Shown here: piece by piece, positions 53,318 to 64,000 of the stretch | Layout of the letters: every line of letters starts with the position of its first letter | Numbering within the stretch: position 1 is the first letter of the stretch | The notes under the pieces: model-generated | Databases searched by the model: none | Told to the model about the DNA's origin: nothing | Seen by the model: only the letters and a program-made list of their open reading frames with translations | NCBI GenBank assembly: GCA_038254435.1 | Contig: JBBSGD010000005.1 | Location: 6,842 to 70,841 of the forward strand | Reading direction: 5' to 3' | DNA: 64,000 nt | Origin: JBBSGD01 sp038254435 | Lineage (GTDB): Bacteria > Actinomycetota > CADDZG01 > WHSQ01 | Translations under genes and position numbers: made by a program

Positions 53318-55090
53318 ATGACCGAACAGCAGGACGGGGCTGCCCAAGCCCCGGCAGCGGGGTCCGGCGCCGGCCGCGGCGAGGAGACGCTTCCCGACGG
53401 GCGAGGCGGCGTGATCACGAGGACCGCTCCGTCCACGTCGGGTGGAACGTATGCAGGCGGCACCATCGTCGAGAACGACATCGGCGACAGCCAGGAAGAG
53501 CTGATGGCCGCCATCGAGGCCACCATCAAGCCCTTCGGCGAGGGCGACATCATGGCCGGCACCGTGGTGAAGATCGAGAAGGACGAGGTTCTCCTCGACA
53601 TCGGCTACAAGTCTGAAGGCGTCATCCCCTTGCGTGAGCTGTCCATTCGCAACGATGTCGACCCGCACGAGGTCGTATCTGTGGGCGACGGCGTCGAGGC
53701 CCTCGTGCTCCAGAAGGAGGACCAGGACGGCCGCCTGATCCTGTCCAAGAAGCGCGCACAGTACGAGCGGGCGTGGGGCAAGATCGAGGACATCAAGAGC
53801 GGAGACGGGACCGTCACCGGCCCCGTCATCGAGGTCGTCAAGGGTGGACTCATTCTCGACATCGGCCTGCGCGGGTTCTTGCCTGCATCCCTCGTCGAGA
53901 TGCGCCGTGTCAGGGACCTTCACCCCTACGTCGGCAAAGAGCTCGAATGCCGCATCATCGAGCTCGACAAGAACCGGAACAACGTGGTGTTGTCGCGCCG
54001 CAAGTTCCTCGAGGAGAGCCAGGCGGAGCAGCGCCATGACTTCCTCCAGTCGCTAACCAAGGGAGAGGTGCGCAAGGGCACGGTGTCCTCGATCGTCAAC
54101 TTCGGAGCCTTCGTGGATCTCGGGGGAGTCGACGGGCTCGTGCACGTTTCCGAGCTTTCCTGGAAGCACGTCGACCATCCCAGCGAGGTGGTCGAGGTCG
54201 GACAGGAGGTCGCCATCGAGGTGCTCGACGTCGACCTCGAGCGCGAGCGTGTGTCGCTGTCTCTCAAAGCGACTCAGGAGGACCCGTGGCGGCAGTTCGC
54301 GCGGACGCACGAGATCGGCGAGGTCATCGACGGACGGGTCACCAAGCTCGTGCCGTTCGGCGCTTTTGTCGAGGTCGACGATGCCATCGAAGGCCTCGTT
54401 CACATCTCCGAGCTTGCCGAGCACCACGTCGAGAAGTCTGAGGACGAGGTGGCGGTGCAGGAGAGCGTGCCGGTCAAGATCATCGACATCGACCTCGACC
54501 GCCGCCGCATCAGCTTGTCGCGCAAGCAGGCTCTGCGTGAGGCGGCGCCGCCCGAGTACGCCGAAGGGACGACGGAGGCCGCGCAGGCGCCGGTCACCGA
54601 GGCGGGGGCGGAGGAAGCCGCCGAGGCCGAGATGGAAGTTGAGGTGCGCGCTACATCCAACGGTGCGGGCGTCCCGAGCGAAGACCCTGCCCAGCGTGTG
54701 TCCCCGGATGAGGAGATCGTCTCCGCGGCGGAGTCGGCGCCCGAGATCGCCTCCGAGACGACGGCCCCCGAGGCGGCATCTGACGCACCCAGCGCCGGGG
54801 ACGCGGCTCCTCCCGAGGAGCGCGAGGAGGCGGAGCAGACCGCGATGATGTCGCCGGACTCACCGCCCGAGGGTCACGAGGGCGTTACGGCGGCCGAGGA
54901 CGAGCAGCGCAGCCTCGAAGTGCGCCTCAGCCAGGAGGAGCCCGACGAGGGCGCCGTGCCGGGCGACGCAGTCGCCGCCGTCACGGACGAGGATGATGAG
55001 GATGAGGAAGAGTCCGAGCCGCCCGCGCCGGGCGACGAGGAGTCCATCGAGTCCATCGTGCAAGATCTGAAACGCGAACGCGGCAAGTAG
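53318..55090 (+). CDS. rpsA: Ribosomal protein S1
   Basis: 590 residues. Four S1 OB-fold repeats: GDIMAGTVVKIEKDEVLLDIGYKSEGVIP near residue 75, GPVIEVVKGGLILDIGLRGFLPASLVE near 165, KGTVSSIVNFGAFVDLGGVDGLVHVSELSW near 255 and GRVTKLVPFGAFVEVDDAIEGLVHISELAE near 340. An unusually long acidic tail rich in Glu, Ala and Pro (about 420-590) ends in a short basic helix. ATG 53318 has GAGGAGGAA upstream; the frame begins earlier but in front of that signal. It binds mRNA on the 30S subunit. Confidence 0.94.
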   Translation: MTEQQDGAAQAPAAGSGAGRGEETLPDGRGGVITRTAPSTSGGTYAGGTIVENDIGDSQEELMAAIEATIKPFGEGDIMAGTVVKIEKDEVLLDIGYKSEGVIPLRELSIRNDVDPHEVVSVGDGVEALVLQKEDQDGRLILSKKRAQYERAWGKIEDIKSGDGTVTGPVIEVVKGGLILDIGLRGFLPASLVEMRRVRDLHPYVGKELECRIIELDKNRNNVVLSRRKFLEESQAEQRHDFLQSLTKGEVRKGTVSSIVNFGAFVDLGGVDGLVHVSELSWKHVDHPSEVVEVGQEVAIEVLDVDLERERVSLSLKATQEDPWRQFARTHEIGEVIDGRVTKLVPFGAFVEVDDAIEGLVHISELAEHHVEKSEDEVAVQESVPVKIIDIDLDRRRISLSRKQALREAAPPEYAEGTTEAAQAPVTEAGAEEAAEAEMEVEVRATSNGAGVPSEDPAQRVSPDEEIVSAAESAPEIASETTAPEAASDAPSAGDAAPPEEREEAEQTAMMSPDSPPEGHEGVTAAEDEQRSLEVRLSQEEPDEGAVPGDAVAAVTDEDDEDEEESEPPAPGDEESIESIVQDLKRERGK

Positions 55091-55100
55091 CCAAGCGCGC

Positions 55101-55718
55101 GTGACCGGCATGCTCGTCGTCGGGCTCACGGGGGGGATCGGTTCGGGCAAGTCGACCTTCGCGCGGCTTCTCGCCGAGCGCGGGGCCGAGGTTATCGACG
55201 CAGACAAGCTCGGCCGCGCCGCGCTGAGCGCGGGAAGCCCCGCGTGGCGCCTGGTCATCGAGGAGTTCGGGCCGGGGATACTGATCGAGGGCACCCAGGA
55301 GATCGACAGGGCGCGCCTCGCCGGGATCGTGTTCAACGACCAAGGACGCCTCGCCGCCCTGAACTCGATTGTCCACCCCGTCATCGCAGTGGGAATCGCG
55401 ACGACGCTCGAGCGCCTCGAGGGCCGCGCCGCAGTTGCGGTGGTGGACGCTGCGTTGATAGTCGGAACACCTTTGCAAGAGATGATGCACACGCTGGTCG
55501 TGCTCGATGCTCCCGAGTCCGTGCGGCGCGCCCGCCTGGCGGGACAGAGGGACATGTCCGCCGCCGACGTCGACGCCCGCATGAGGTCCCAGGCCGACCC
55601 GGACGAGCTCGTGCGGCAGGCCGACATCGTCGTGACCAACGAGGGGGACCTGTCCGAGCTGGAGGCGGAGGCGGATAGCGTGTGGGCCGAGCTGACTGCT
55701 GGACGCTCGAAGGCATGA
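55101..55718 (+). CDS. coaE: Dephospho-CoA kinase CoaE
   Basis: Last step of coenzyme A synthesis, phosphorylating the ribose 3'-OH. P-loop VGLTGGIGSGKSTFARLL at residues 7-24, DADKLGRAAL near 35, and QRDMSAADVDARMRSQADPDE near 150 are typical. 205 residues is normal. GTG 55101 is used; ATG 55110 is an equal alternative. It follows rpsA by 10 bp, a common actinobacterial pairing, and its stop overlaps the HAD gene start. Confidence 0.93.
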   Translation: MTGMLVVGLTGGIGSGKSTFARLLAERGAEVIDADKLGRAALSAGSPAWRLVIEEFGPGILIEGTQEIDRARLAGIVFNDQGRLAALNSIVHPVIAVGIATTLERLEGRAAVAVVDAALIVGTPLQEMMHTLVVLDAPESVRRARLAGQRDMSAADVDARMRSQADPDELVRQADIVVTNEGDLSELEAEADSVWAELTAGRSKA

Positions 55719-56419
55719 TCGAGGTCGTCTTTCTCGACGCCGGCGACACTCTGATCCACCCGCACCCCTCGTTTCCCGAGCTGTTCGCATCGGTGTGCCG
55801 GCAAGGGGGGCTCGATGTCAGCGCGCCGGACGTGAGCCGAGTGCAGAGGCGCCTTGCCCCACGCCTCGTCGACATCGCCGAGGAGACCGGCGTGCGCAGG
55901 GGCCCGTCTCTGTCCAAGGAGGACTCACAGACCTTCTGGCTCTATCTCTACCGGCGCTTTCTGGACGAGCTCGGCAGCGCCGACGAGGTTCTCGCGGCCC
56001 GGCTCTACGACACCTTTTCGAGCAGCTCCTCCTACGCTCTGTTCGAGGACGTGCTGCCGGCGCTGAGGCGCCTCCTCGCGGCCGGGCTCCGCCTCGGGCT
56101 GATCTCCAACTTCGAGGGGTGGCTCGAGAACATGCTCGTGGAGCTCGAGGTTGGCCATCTCTTCGATGTGTCTGTGATCTCGGGGATCGAGGGGGTGGAG
56201 AAGCCCGACCCCAGGATCTACGAGCTGGCCCTGCACCGGGCCGGGGCCGACCCCGGGCGCTGCCTGCACGTGGGCGACTCCCCGGAGCTCGATGTGGAGC
56301 CCGCCCGGGCGGTGGGCATGGAAGCAGTGCTGCTGGACAGAGCGCGCCTGCACCCCAGCCCGGATTGCACGGTTATCGGGACCCTCGAGGAGCTTCCCGA
56401 GGTCGTGGCAAAGCTCTAG
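55715..56419 (+). CDS. HAD-superfamily hydrolase
   Basis: 234 residues. Motif I is VFLDAGDTL with nucleophile D8. A helical cap follows, then motif II LGLISNFEGWLE near residue 125, motif III EKPDPRIYELAL with Lys near 165 and motif IV HVGDSPELDVEPARAVGM near 190. Position +2 after D8 is Gly, where phosphatases of this superfamily usually have Asp, as in dehalogenase-like and HDHD3-like members. Substrate unknown. ATG 55715 overlaps the coaE stop. Confidence 0.8.
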   Translation: MIEVVFLDAGDTLIHPHPSFPELFASVCRQGGLDVSAPDVSRVQRRLAPRLVDIAEETGVRRGPSLSKEDSQTFWLYLYRRFLDELGSADEVLAARLYDTFSSSSSYALFEDVLPALRRLLAAGLRLGLISNFEGWLENMLVELEVGHLFDVSVISGIEGVEKPDPRIYELALHRAGADPGRCLHVGDSPELDVEPARAVGMEAVLLDRARLHPSPDCTVIGTLEELPEVVAKL

Positions 56420-56447
56420 GCCGGCGAGAGCCGTCGCACGTCCTGTC

Positions 56448-56459
56448 TAAACTCGTTTC
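56448..56459 (+). promoter_or_regulatory. Leaderless -10 element for uvrB
   Basis: TAAACT (56448-56453) is followed by six bases and ATG 56460. No LexA/SOS box is evident upstream. Confidence 0.5.
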
Positions 56460-58463
56460 ATGCCTCCCTTCAAGGTAGTCTCCGACTTCGCTCCTGCCGG
56501 CGATCAGCCCACGGCCATCCACGGCCTCGTCGATCGGGCGATGGCTGGCGAGCGCTTCTCGACTCTGCTGGGGGCCACGGGCACCGGCAAGACGGCGACG
56601 CTCGCCTGGGCCCTCGAGCAGGTTCAGAAGCCGACGCTGGTCATGGCGCCCAACAAGTCGCTCGCCGCGCAGCTGTGCAACGAGTTCAAGCAGTTCTTCC
56701 CGCACAACGCGGTCGAGTACTTCGTTTCCTATTACGACTATTACCAGCCCGAGGCCTACGTTCCCCACACCGACACCTACATAGAGAAAGACTCGTCGAT
56801 CAACGACGAGATCGAGCGGCTCAGGCATGCCGCGACGAGCGCGCTTCTGCAACGCAAGGACGTACTGATAGTCGCCTCGGTGTCGGCGATCTACGGTCTC
56901 GGCTCACCGGAGGAGTACCTCGGTCAAACCGTCGAGTTCGCACGCGGCGGAGTTGCCGAGCGCGACTTCATCCTCGATCGGCTGGTCGACATCCAGTACG
57001 AACGTAACGACGTCAATTTCGTGCGCGGCAAGTTTCGGGTGCGCGGCGACAGCATCGAGATCTTTCCCGCGTACGAGGAGAAGTCGTTGCGTATCGAGCT
57101 GTTCGGCGACGAGGTGGACCGCATCATCGAGCTCGATCCGCTGACCGGGGAGATCACGCGCGAGATCGACCACATAAGGGTCTATCCGGCGTCTCACTAC
57201 GTTGCATCGCGCGCCCGCATGGAGCGCGCCATCACTGCCATCGAAGAGGAGCTCGGCGATCGGCTGCAGGTCCTTCACAAGGAAGACAAGCTGCTCGAAG
57301 CTCAGAGACTTCGTATGCGCACCGAGTACGACCTCGAGATGATGCGCGAGGTCGGCTTCTGCTCCGGGATCGAAAACTACTCGCGTCACATCGAGGGCCG
57401 GGATGCAGGGACGCGGCCTTACACCCTGCTCGACTATTTTCCCGACGACTTCCTCATGGTGCTCGACGAGAGCCATGTCGCGGTCCCGCAGCTCAACGCC
57501 ATGTACGAGGGCGACCAGTCGCGCAAACGCGTTCTCGTTGAGCACGGCTTCCGGCTTCCGAGCGCGCTCGACAACCGGCCGCTGAAGTTCGAAGAATGGC
57601 TCGATGTCACCAATCAGGTCATCTTCATGAGCGCAACGCCCGGCCCCTTCGAGCGCCGCCACGGCGGGGTTCCCGTCGAGCAGCTCGTGCGCCCCACCGG
57701 CCTCGTCGACCCCGAAGTGCTCGTCCGACCCACCAAGGGTCAGATCGACGACCTGCTCGAGCAGATCCGCCAACGGGTGAAGGTGACTCAGCGCACGCTC
57801 GTCACCACGCTGACCAAGAAGATGGCCGAGGACTTGAGCGACTATCTGCTGGAGTCGGGCATCAAAGTGCGTTACTTGCACGCAGACATCGACACGGTCG
57901 AACGTATCGAGATCCTGCGTGATCTGCGTCTCGGCGAGTTCGACGTCCTCGTGGGCGTAAACCTCCTGCGTGAGGGCCTCGACTTGCCGGAGGTGTCGCT
58001 GGTAGCGATCCTCGACGCCGACAAGGAAGGCTATCTGAGAAGCCAGACCTCGCTCATCCAGACAATAGGGCGCGCCGCCCGGCACGTAGACGGTCAGGTG
58101 GTGATGTACGCAGACGAGGTCACCGATTCCATGCGCTCGGCCATCGACGAGACGCAGAGGCGGCGCAGCATTCAGCTCGCCTACAACGAGGCCAACGGCA
58201 TCGACCCACAGTCGATCCGCAAGGCCGTGAGTGACATCCTGCTGCACGGCATGGGCTGCCGAGATCGCAACGGCACCGTCCCGGCCAAGTCCAGGAGCCG
58301 CCGGCGCGAGCCTGTGGGAGGGGCCCCCGACGAGCTGCGGCGCCTCATCCTGCAGCTCGAGGAGGAGATGCACCAGGCTGCCGAGGACCTGCGCTTCGAG
58401 TACGCGGCGCGCATCCGCGACGAGGTTGCCGACTTGAGGCGCGAGCTGCGCGACGTGGGTTGA
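56460..58463 (+). CDS. uvrB: UvrB, excinuclease ABC subunit B
   Basis: Nucleotide excision repair helicase-like damage verifier, 667 residues. Walker A GATGTGKTATLAW near residue 35. The beta-hairpin YFVSYYDYYQPEAYVP near 90 is the damage probe. Walker B is LMVLDESHVAVPQL near 335, the helicase motifs include GVNLLREGLDLPEVSLVAILDADKEG near 500, and the C-terminal UVR motif LRRLILQLEEEMHQAAEDLRFEYAARIRDE contacts UvrA/UvrC. Partner uvrA lies about 2.3 kb downstream. Confidence 0.97.
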   Translation: MPPFKVVSDFAPAGDQPTAIHGLVDRAMAGERFSTLLGATGTGKTATLAWALEQVQKPTLVMAPNKSLAAQLCNEFKQFFPHNAVEYFVSYYDYYQPEAYVPHTDTYIEKDSSINDEIERLRHAATSALLQRKDVLIVASVSAIYGLGSPEEYLGQTVEFARGGVAERDFILDRLVDIQYERNDVNFVRGKFRVRGDSIEIFPAYEEKSLRIELFGDEVDRIIELDPLTGEITREIDHIRVYPASHYVASRARMERAITAIEEELGDRLQVLHKEDKLLEAQRLRMRTEYDLEMMREVGFCSGIENYSRHIEGRDAGTRPYTLLDYFPDDFLMVLDESHVAVPQLNAMYEGDQSRKRVLVEHGFRLPSALDNRPLKFEEWLDVTNQVIFMSATPGPFERRHGGVPVEQLVRPTGLVDPEVLVRPTKGQIDDLLEQIRQRVKVTQRTLVTTLTKKMAEDLSDYLLESGIKVRYLHADIDTVERIEILRDLRLGEFDVLVGVNLLREGLDLPEVSLVAILDADKEGYLRSQTSLIQTIGRAARHVDGQVVMYADEVTDSMRSAIDETQRRRSIQLAYNEANGIDPQSIRKAVSDILLHGMGCRDRNGTVPAKSRSRRREPVGGAPDELRRLILQLEEEMHQAAEDLRFEYAARIRDEVADLRRELRDVG

Positions 58464-58491
58464 GCTCGGCGTTCCCCTCGTCTCTTCCTCT

Positions 58492-59640
58492 TTAGAGCAG
58501 GCTGCGCAGCTCGCTAAAGCAGCGCTCGATATCGGTTTCGTTGTTGAAGAAGTGCGGCGAGATGCGCAGAGTGTCGGCACGTGAGTCGAGTACAACATCA
58601 CGTTCGAAGAGAGCATGAAGCGTTGCCTCGGCGCGCTCGCGGCCCCCGGGGACGCGGACTCTAACCAGGCCGCCTCTGCGCTTTTTGTCGCGCGGCGTGA
58701 GCACCTCGAGTCCTGCCTCGTCGGCGGCGTCCACGACCAGCTCGGTGAGCTCCTGATTGCGAGCCCGTATGCGCTCCACTCCGATCTCGTTGATGATCTC
58801 GAGCCCGCCCGAGGCCGTCCACGCCTGAGGGAGCGTGTAGGTCCCGGTTTCGAAACGCCGCGCATCGTCCCGTAGCGCAAGGCTCGAGCGGTCGAAGTCG
58901 AAAGGATCTTTGGTGCCGAACCACCCCACGACCGTGGGCGTAAGTCGCTCGATCAGCTCTTGGCGCACATACATGAACGCGATGCCCTGCCCGCCGCATA
59001 GCCACTTCAGCGCTCCCGAGACTAGGAAGTCGATGCCCAGAGCGTGTACGTCGATGGGAACTATCCCGGAGCCGTGGAAGTCGTCTACGAGCACATACGC
59101 GCCGTGCGCCCGTGCAGCCTCAATCACCGGCTTCAGATCGACTATGAAAGACGACTCGAACAGGACTCGGTTCGTGTTGACGATAGCCGTCGAGTCGTCG
59201 ATGCGTGTCACGAGCTCTTCGGCCTCGAGCCGAATGCCGTCCGGCGACTGCGCGATGTCGAGCTTGGCGCCGCGGCGCTCGTTTGCGAGCCACACGTAGT
59301 GGTTGGTGGGGAAGTCCATATTCGAAGCGACGACCTTCGGCCGAGTTGTGAAGTCGAGGCAGGTGGCGAGCTGCGAGATACCGGCAGATACGGAAGGGAT
59401 GATCGCGATCTCGCCGGGGTCCGCCCCGATGAGGCGAGCGAAGTGCTCGCGGCAGGCCCGAAGGCGGGGGAGCCCGTGCTCGAACCACAGCTCCTCGGGG
59501 CCGAGGCGGGACCACAAGTCGAGGTGCTCCTCGGCACGGGCCCGGCTGCGGCGCGACAGAGGCCCGAGCGATGCCGAGATCAAGTAGGTGCGCGCCTGGG
59601 CAACGGGGAATTCGGCGCGATAGTCGTTGAAGTCGCCCAT
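58492..59640 (-). CDS. Class V aminotransferase (PLP enzyme)
   Basis: 382 residues, fold type I, related to cysteine desulfurases, isopenicillin-N epimerase-like and kynureninase-like enzymes. The PLP lysine lies in DFLVSGALKWLCGGQGIAFM near residue 220. The Asp contacting the ring is in AYVLVDDFHGSGIVPID, and RFETGTYTLPQAWTASGGLEII is the small-domain junction. No thiol near the active site suggests it is not a desulfurase. The reaction is unknown. TAATCT lies six bases before ATG 59640 on this strand. Confidence 0.78.
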   Translation of the reverse strand: MGDFNDYRAEFPVAQARTYLISASLGPLSRRSRARAEEHLDLWSRLGPEELWFEHGLPRLRACREHFARLIGADPGEIAIIPSVSAGISQLATCLDFTTRPKVVASNMDFPTNHYVWLANERRGAKLDIAQSPDGIRLEAEELVTRIDDSTAIVNTNRVLFESSFIVDLKPVIEAARAHGAYVLVDDFHGSGIVPIDVHALGIDFLVSGALKWLCGGQGIAFMYVRQELIERLTPTVVGWFGTKDPFDFDRSSLALRDDARRFETGTYTLPQAWTASGGLEIINEIGVERIRARNQELTELVVDAADEAGLEVLTPRDKKRRGGLVRVRVPGGRERAEATLHALFERDVVLDSRADTLRISPHFFNNETDIERCFSELRSLL

Positions 59641-59652
59641 CGACCTAGATTA
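59641..59652 (-). promoter_or_regulatory. Leaderless -10 element for the aminotransferase gene
   Basis: TAATCT (minus strand, 59652 to 59647), six bases, then ATG 59640. Confidence 0.5.
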
Positions 59653-59669
59653 ACGGGTCGGGTAGCAGC

Positions 59670-59693
59670 AAAAGGGGGGCCCGAAGGCCCCCC
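59670..59693 (-). terminator. Intrinsic terminator with UUCG tetraloop
   Basis: On the minus strand GGGGGGCC-TTCG-GGCCCCCC is followed by TTTT: a perfect 8-bp stem, UUCG tetraloop and U tract, 25 bp after the stop of the ferritin-like gene. It is the clearest intrinsic terminator in the window. Confidence 0.85.
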
Positions 59694-59717
59694 AATGTCG
59701 CTGCTCTTCGAGACGCT

Positions 59718-60503
59718 CTACGGAGCGACGTGGAAGGTGTTGAGTCCGCTGTCGCGCGGGGTGTGCTTGCGGACCTCGGTGAAGTGGAAGTACCGGCCCG
59801 GCTTGGCGCCCTTCTGGCCAAAGCCGAAACCCGCCTCCTGGAGCTGACGAACTGCGCCGTCAACGTGCGTGAAGCCGCGATGCCCGCGGTTCGGGGCGTT
59901 CTTGGCGTGCTCGACCTGGTCGTACTTCATGAAGACACGGTCGTTGCCGAGCTCTCCCAGCGACTGCCGCGCCAGGGCGCGGTGGACGGCCTCGACGCCC
60001 ATGAACTCGGCAGCGTAGGCGGCAAGCTTGCCGCTCCCATGGTTGCCGAAGTGCTTGGTGCCGATGAGGTAGGCGTTGATGAAGATCTGGTCGCCGACCT
60101 GAAGGGTGTTGAGGAAGTTCTTGCGGCTCGCGAACACCGCGTCCGGAACCCAGATCTTCTTGGTGAGAGGCTTGCCGCCGACCGAGCGCAGAGTCTTGTA
60201 GTGCTCCAGCTCCTCGCGCGCAGCGGCCTTTACGTTCCGCTGGGTAACGGGGTCGCCGCCCAGTCCCCTTCTCCACCCGACCGTGTTGACGATCGTCGCG
60301 AGAACCTCGGCGGTAGCCGCGATGTTGAGGATGTTGGCGGTGCTGTTCCGGCCCGAGGCAAAAGCCGCGTCCGGCAGGCTGAGCAGGCCGAGGCCTCCGA
60401 GCGTTGCGGCAGCTCCGGTTACGAACTGACGCCGGGTGCTGGCGGGCTTATCCCGATGCTGCTCCTCGATCGTGCGATAAACGACATCCATGCCTTCCGA
60501 CAT
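59718..60503 (-). CDS. Tat-exported ferritin-like protein
   Basis: 261 residues. A twin-arginine signal STRRQFVTGAAATLGGLGLL (residues 22-41) implies folded export. The mature part is a ferritin-like four-helix protein: LNIAATAEVLATIVNT, AAAREELEHYKTLRSVGG with Glu and His ligands, and AAEFMGVEAVHRALARQSLGE with Glu and His near residue 175. Metal (iron or manganese) binding is likely; export in folded form fits a pre-loaded cofactor. The enzyme activity, if any, is unknown. ATG 60503 has GGAGGAGA upstream. Confidence 0.8.
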   Translation of the reverse strand: MSEGMDVVYRTIEEQHRDKPASTRRQFVTGAAATLGGLGLLSLPDAAFASGRNSTANILNIAATAEVLATIVNTVGWRRGLGGDPVTQRNVKAAAREELEHYKTLRSVGGKPLTKKIWVPDAVFASRKNFLNTLQVGDQIFINAYLIGTKHFGNHGSGKLAAYAAEFMGVEAVHRALARQSLGELGNDRVFMKYDQVEHAKNAPNRGHRGFTHVDGAVRQLQEAGFGFGQKGAKPGRYFHFTEVRKHTPRDSGLNTFHVAP

Positions 60504-60515
60504 TCCGTCTCCTCC

Positions 60516-60532
60516 CTACGGCCTGTGGCCGT
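60516..60532. repeat. Inverted repeat upstream of the ferritin-like gene
   Basis: TACGGCC and GGCCGTA are exact inverted arms around a 3-nt loop, just upstream of the ribosome binding site of the minus-strand gene. It may be an operator or an RNA hairpin that affects translation. Confidence 0.45.
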
Positions 60533-60616
60533 AACTCCCGCGTCCCGGTGACGCGTTGCACGCCACCCTAATGTCCGTGCCGCTCAACCCAATTCCCTCC
60601 AAGCTTCGCGGCAAGT

Positions 60617-60655
60617 CGATCCGCGCGACCGACCGATCCGCGCGACCGATCGATC
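60617..60655. repeat. 17-bp tandem repeat between ferritin-like gene and uvrA
   Basis: CGATCCGCGCGACCGAC (60617-60633) and CGATCCGCGCGACCGAT (60634-60650) differ in one base, with a partial third unit CGATC. It lies in the divergent control region of 251 bp and could hold repeated protein-binding sites. Confidence 0.7.
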
Positions 60656-60740
60656 ACAGCAGGGGGTTCGGTCACGGGGGCAGAGTCGGATTGGAGGAAT
60701 TTTGAGACCCGAGACGAGCCAGAGTTACAGGCGCGTCGTT

Positions 60741-60754
60741 TACGATAGATGCCT
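60741..60754 (+). promoter_or_regulatory. Leaderless -10 element for uvrA
   Basis: TACGAT (60741-60746), eight bases, then ATG 60755. It supports the second of two close in-frame ATG codons as start. No SOS box is evident. Confidence 0.5.
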
Positions 60755-63709
<2,955 letters not shown>

Positions 63710-63734
63710 GGCGACGACGAGCTCCGACGCCCGC

Positions 63735-63740
63735 TAAGAT
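63735..63740 (+). promoter_or_regulatory. -10 element for tRNA-Val
   Basis: TAAGAT at 63735-63740, 12 bases before the tRNA gene. Confidence 0.4.
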
Positions 63741-63752
63741 TGCCGATCCTAC

Positions 63753-63827
63753 GGGCGGTTGGCTCAGCCTGGTTAGAGCGCTGCCTTCACACGGCAGAGG
63801 TCACTGGTTCGAATCCAGTACCGCCCA
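63753..63827 (+). tRNA. tRNA-Val (CAC)
   Basis: 75 nt. Acceptor GGGCGGT (63753-63759) pairs with ACCGCCC (63820-63826), discriminator A at 63827. The anticodon stem CTGCC/GGCAG encloses TTCACAC, giving anticodon CAC. T arm CTGG-TTCGAAT-CCAG. Reads GUG codons. Confidence 0.95.
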
Positions 63828-64000
63828 CAGAGCAAACTCGCAGGTCAGAGGCAGTTTTCCGACAGCGTCAGATTCCGTGGGTCCGCCCCGAGCCCATAAT
63901 CCCTGGTCAGCGCCAGTATCCGTAGTAGTTATCCGGTAAACGACCGGATAAGGGGGTTCGAGAGTGGAAAAAACGGCGCGTCCGCTGCCCGAAATGCGGA
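63828..64000 (+). other. Repeat-bearing stretch after tRNA-Val, window end
   Basis: No complete gene. Imperfect direct repeats: GGTCAGAGGCAGTTTTCCG (about 63843) and GGTCAGCGCCAGTATCCG (about 63906), with a partial copy CAGCGTCAGATTCCG between. A perfect inverted repeat follows at 63929-63951. Near the edge, one frame reads WKKRRVRCPKCG, which looks like the start of a zinc ribbon but has no start codon. GTG 63964 opens a different frame. It may be the end of a mobile element. Confidence 0.4.
63929..63951 (+). repeat. Perfect 9-bp inverted repeat near the window end
   Basis: TTATCCGGT (63929-63937) and ACCGGATAA (63943-63951) are exact inverted arms with loop AAACG. It could be an operator, a transposon end component or a hairpin; there is no U tract on this strand. 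Confidence 0.6.

Noticed and set aside
56904..58880. A 658-codon minus-strand frame opposite uvrB
   Set aside because: Antisense shadow of a highly conserved gene; its protein is His/Asp/Glu/Val-rich without any motif.
63964..64000. GTG 63964 as the start of a new gene
   Set aside because: Only 12 codons are visible and another frame (RRVRCPKCG) looks more protein-like. Without downstream sequence neither can be supported.

Overview
The window is high-GC, densely packed DNA from an actinobacterium-like organism. The evidence is a division cluster with sepF and a Wag31-type divIVA but no ftsA, many GTG and TTG starts, 4-bp stop/start overlaps, a HisA-type isomerase beside a trp cluster that lacks trpF, and lipoprotein and Tat signals of Gram-positive style. 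I cannot name a genus; an uncultured or deep-branching Actinomycetota lineage would fit. Many genes have a -10-like hexamer only 6-10 nt before the start codon, which suggests frequent leaderless mRNAs.

Layout. Positions 1-9.8 kb hold the 3' part of the division and cell-wall cluster: ftsW (cut by the window edge), murG, murC, murB, ftsQ, ftsZ, pgeF, yggS-type PLP protein, sepF, yggT, divIVA. ileS lies on the minus strand at 9.9-13.0 kb. From 13.1 to 16.9 kb are a Lys/Ala-rich histone-like protein with a DksA/TraR zinc finger, lspA, an RluD-type pseudouridine synthase and a sialidase-fold lipoprotein. From 17.1 to 25.8 kb a structured leader precedes dnaE, then hisA/priA-like, an M24 peptidase and trpC-trpB-trpA.

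From 26.3 to 29.8 kb a KimA-like permease is followed by a disordered stretch. It has tRNA-Leu(CAA), a VapC (PIN) remnant, a decayed copy of the permease 3' end and a small coiled-coil gene. From 29.8 to 37.8 kb are two amino-acid ABC transporters (liv-type, with a possible attenuator and an internal terminator, then a polar amino-acid system). From 37.7 to 40.6 kb are small membrane proteins, a DUF554 protein and a family-5 uracil-DNA glycosylase.

The most unusual locus is 40.7-46.2 kb: an FTR1-type iron permease operon. A promoter overlapped by a DtxR/IdeR-like palindrome drives a lipoprotein, the FTR1 permease, a lone hydantoinase/oxoprolinase-A-like protein and a small membrane-anchored protein. 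The lipoprotein, the permease ectodomain and the small protein appear to share one repeated helical module. A truncated, frameshifted DtxR-family gene faces the end of the operon and abuts polA.

The rest holds polA, a second polar amino-acid ABC transporter, a secreted sulfatase, rpsA, coaE, a HAD hydrolase, uvrB, a class V aminotransferase, a Tat-exported ferritin-like protein, uvrA and tRNA-Val(CAC). Repeats and a perfect inverted repeat at the right edge may mark the end of a mobile element.
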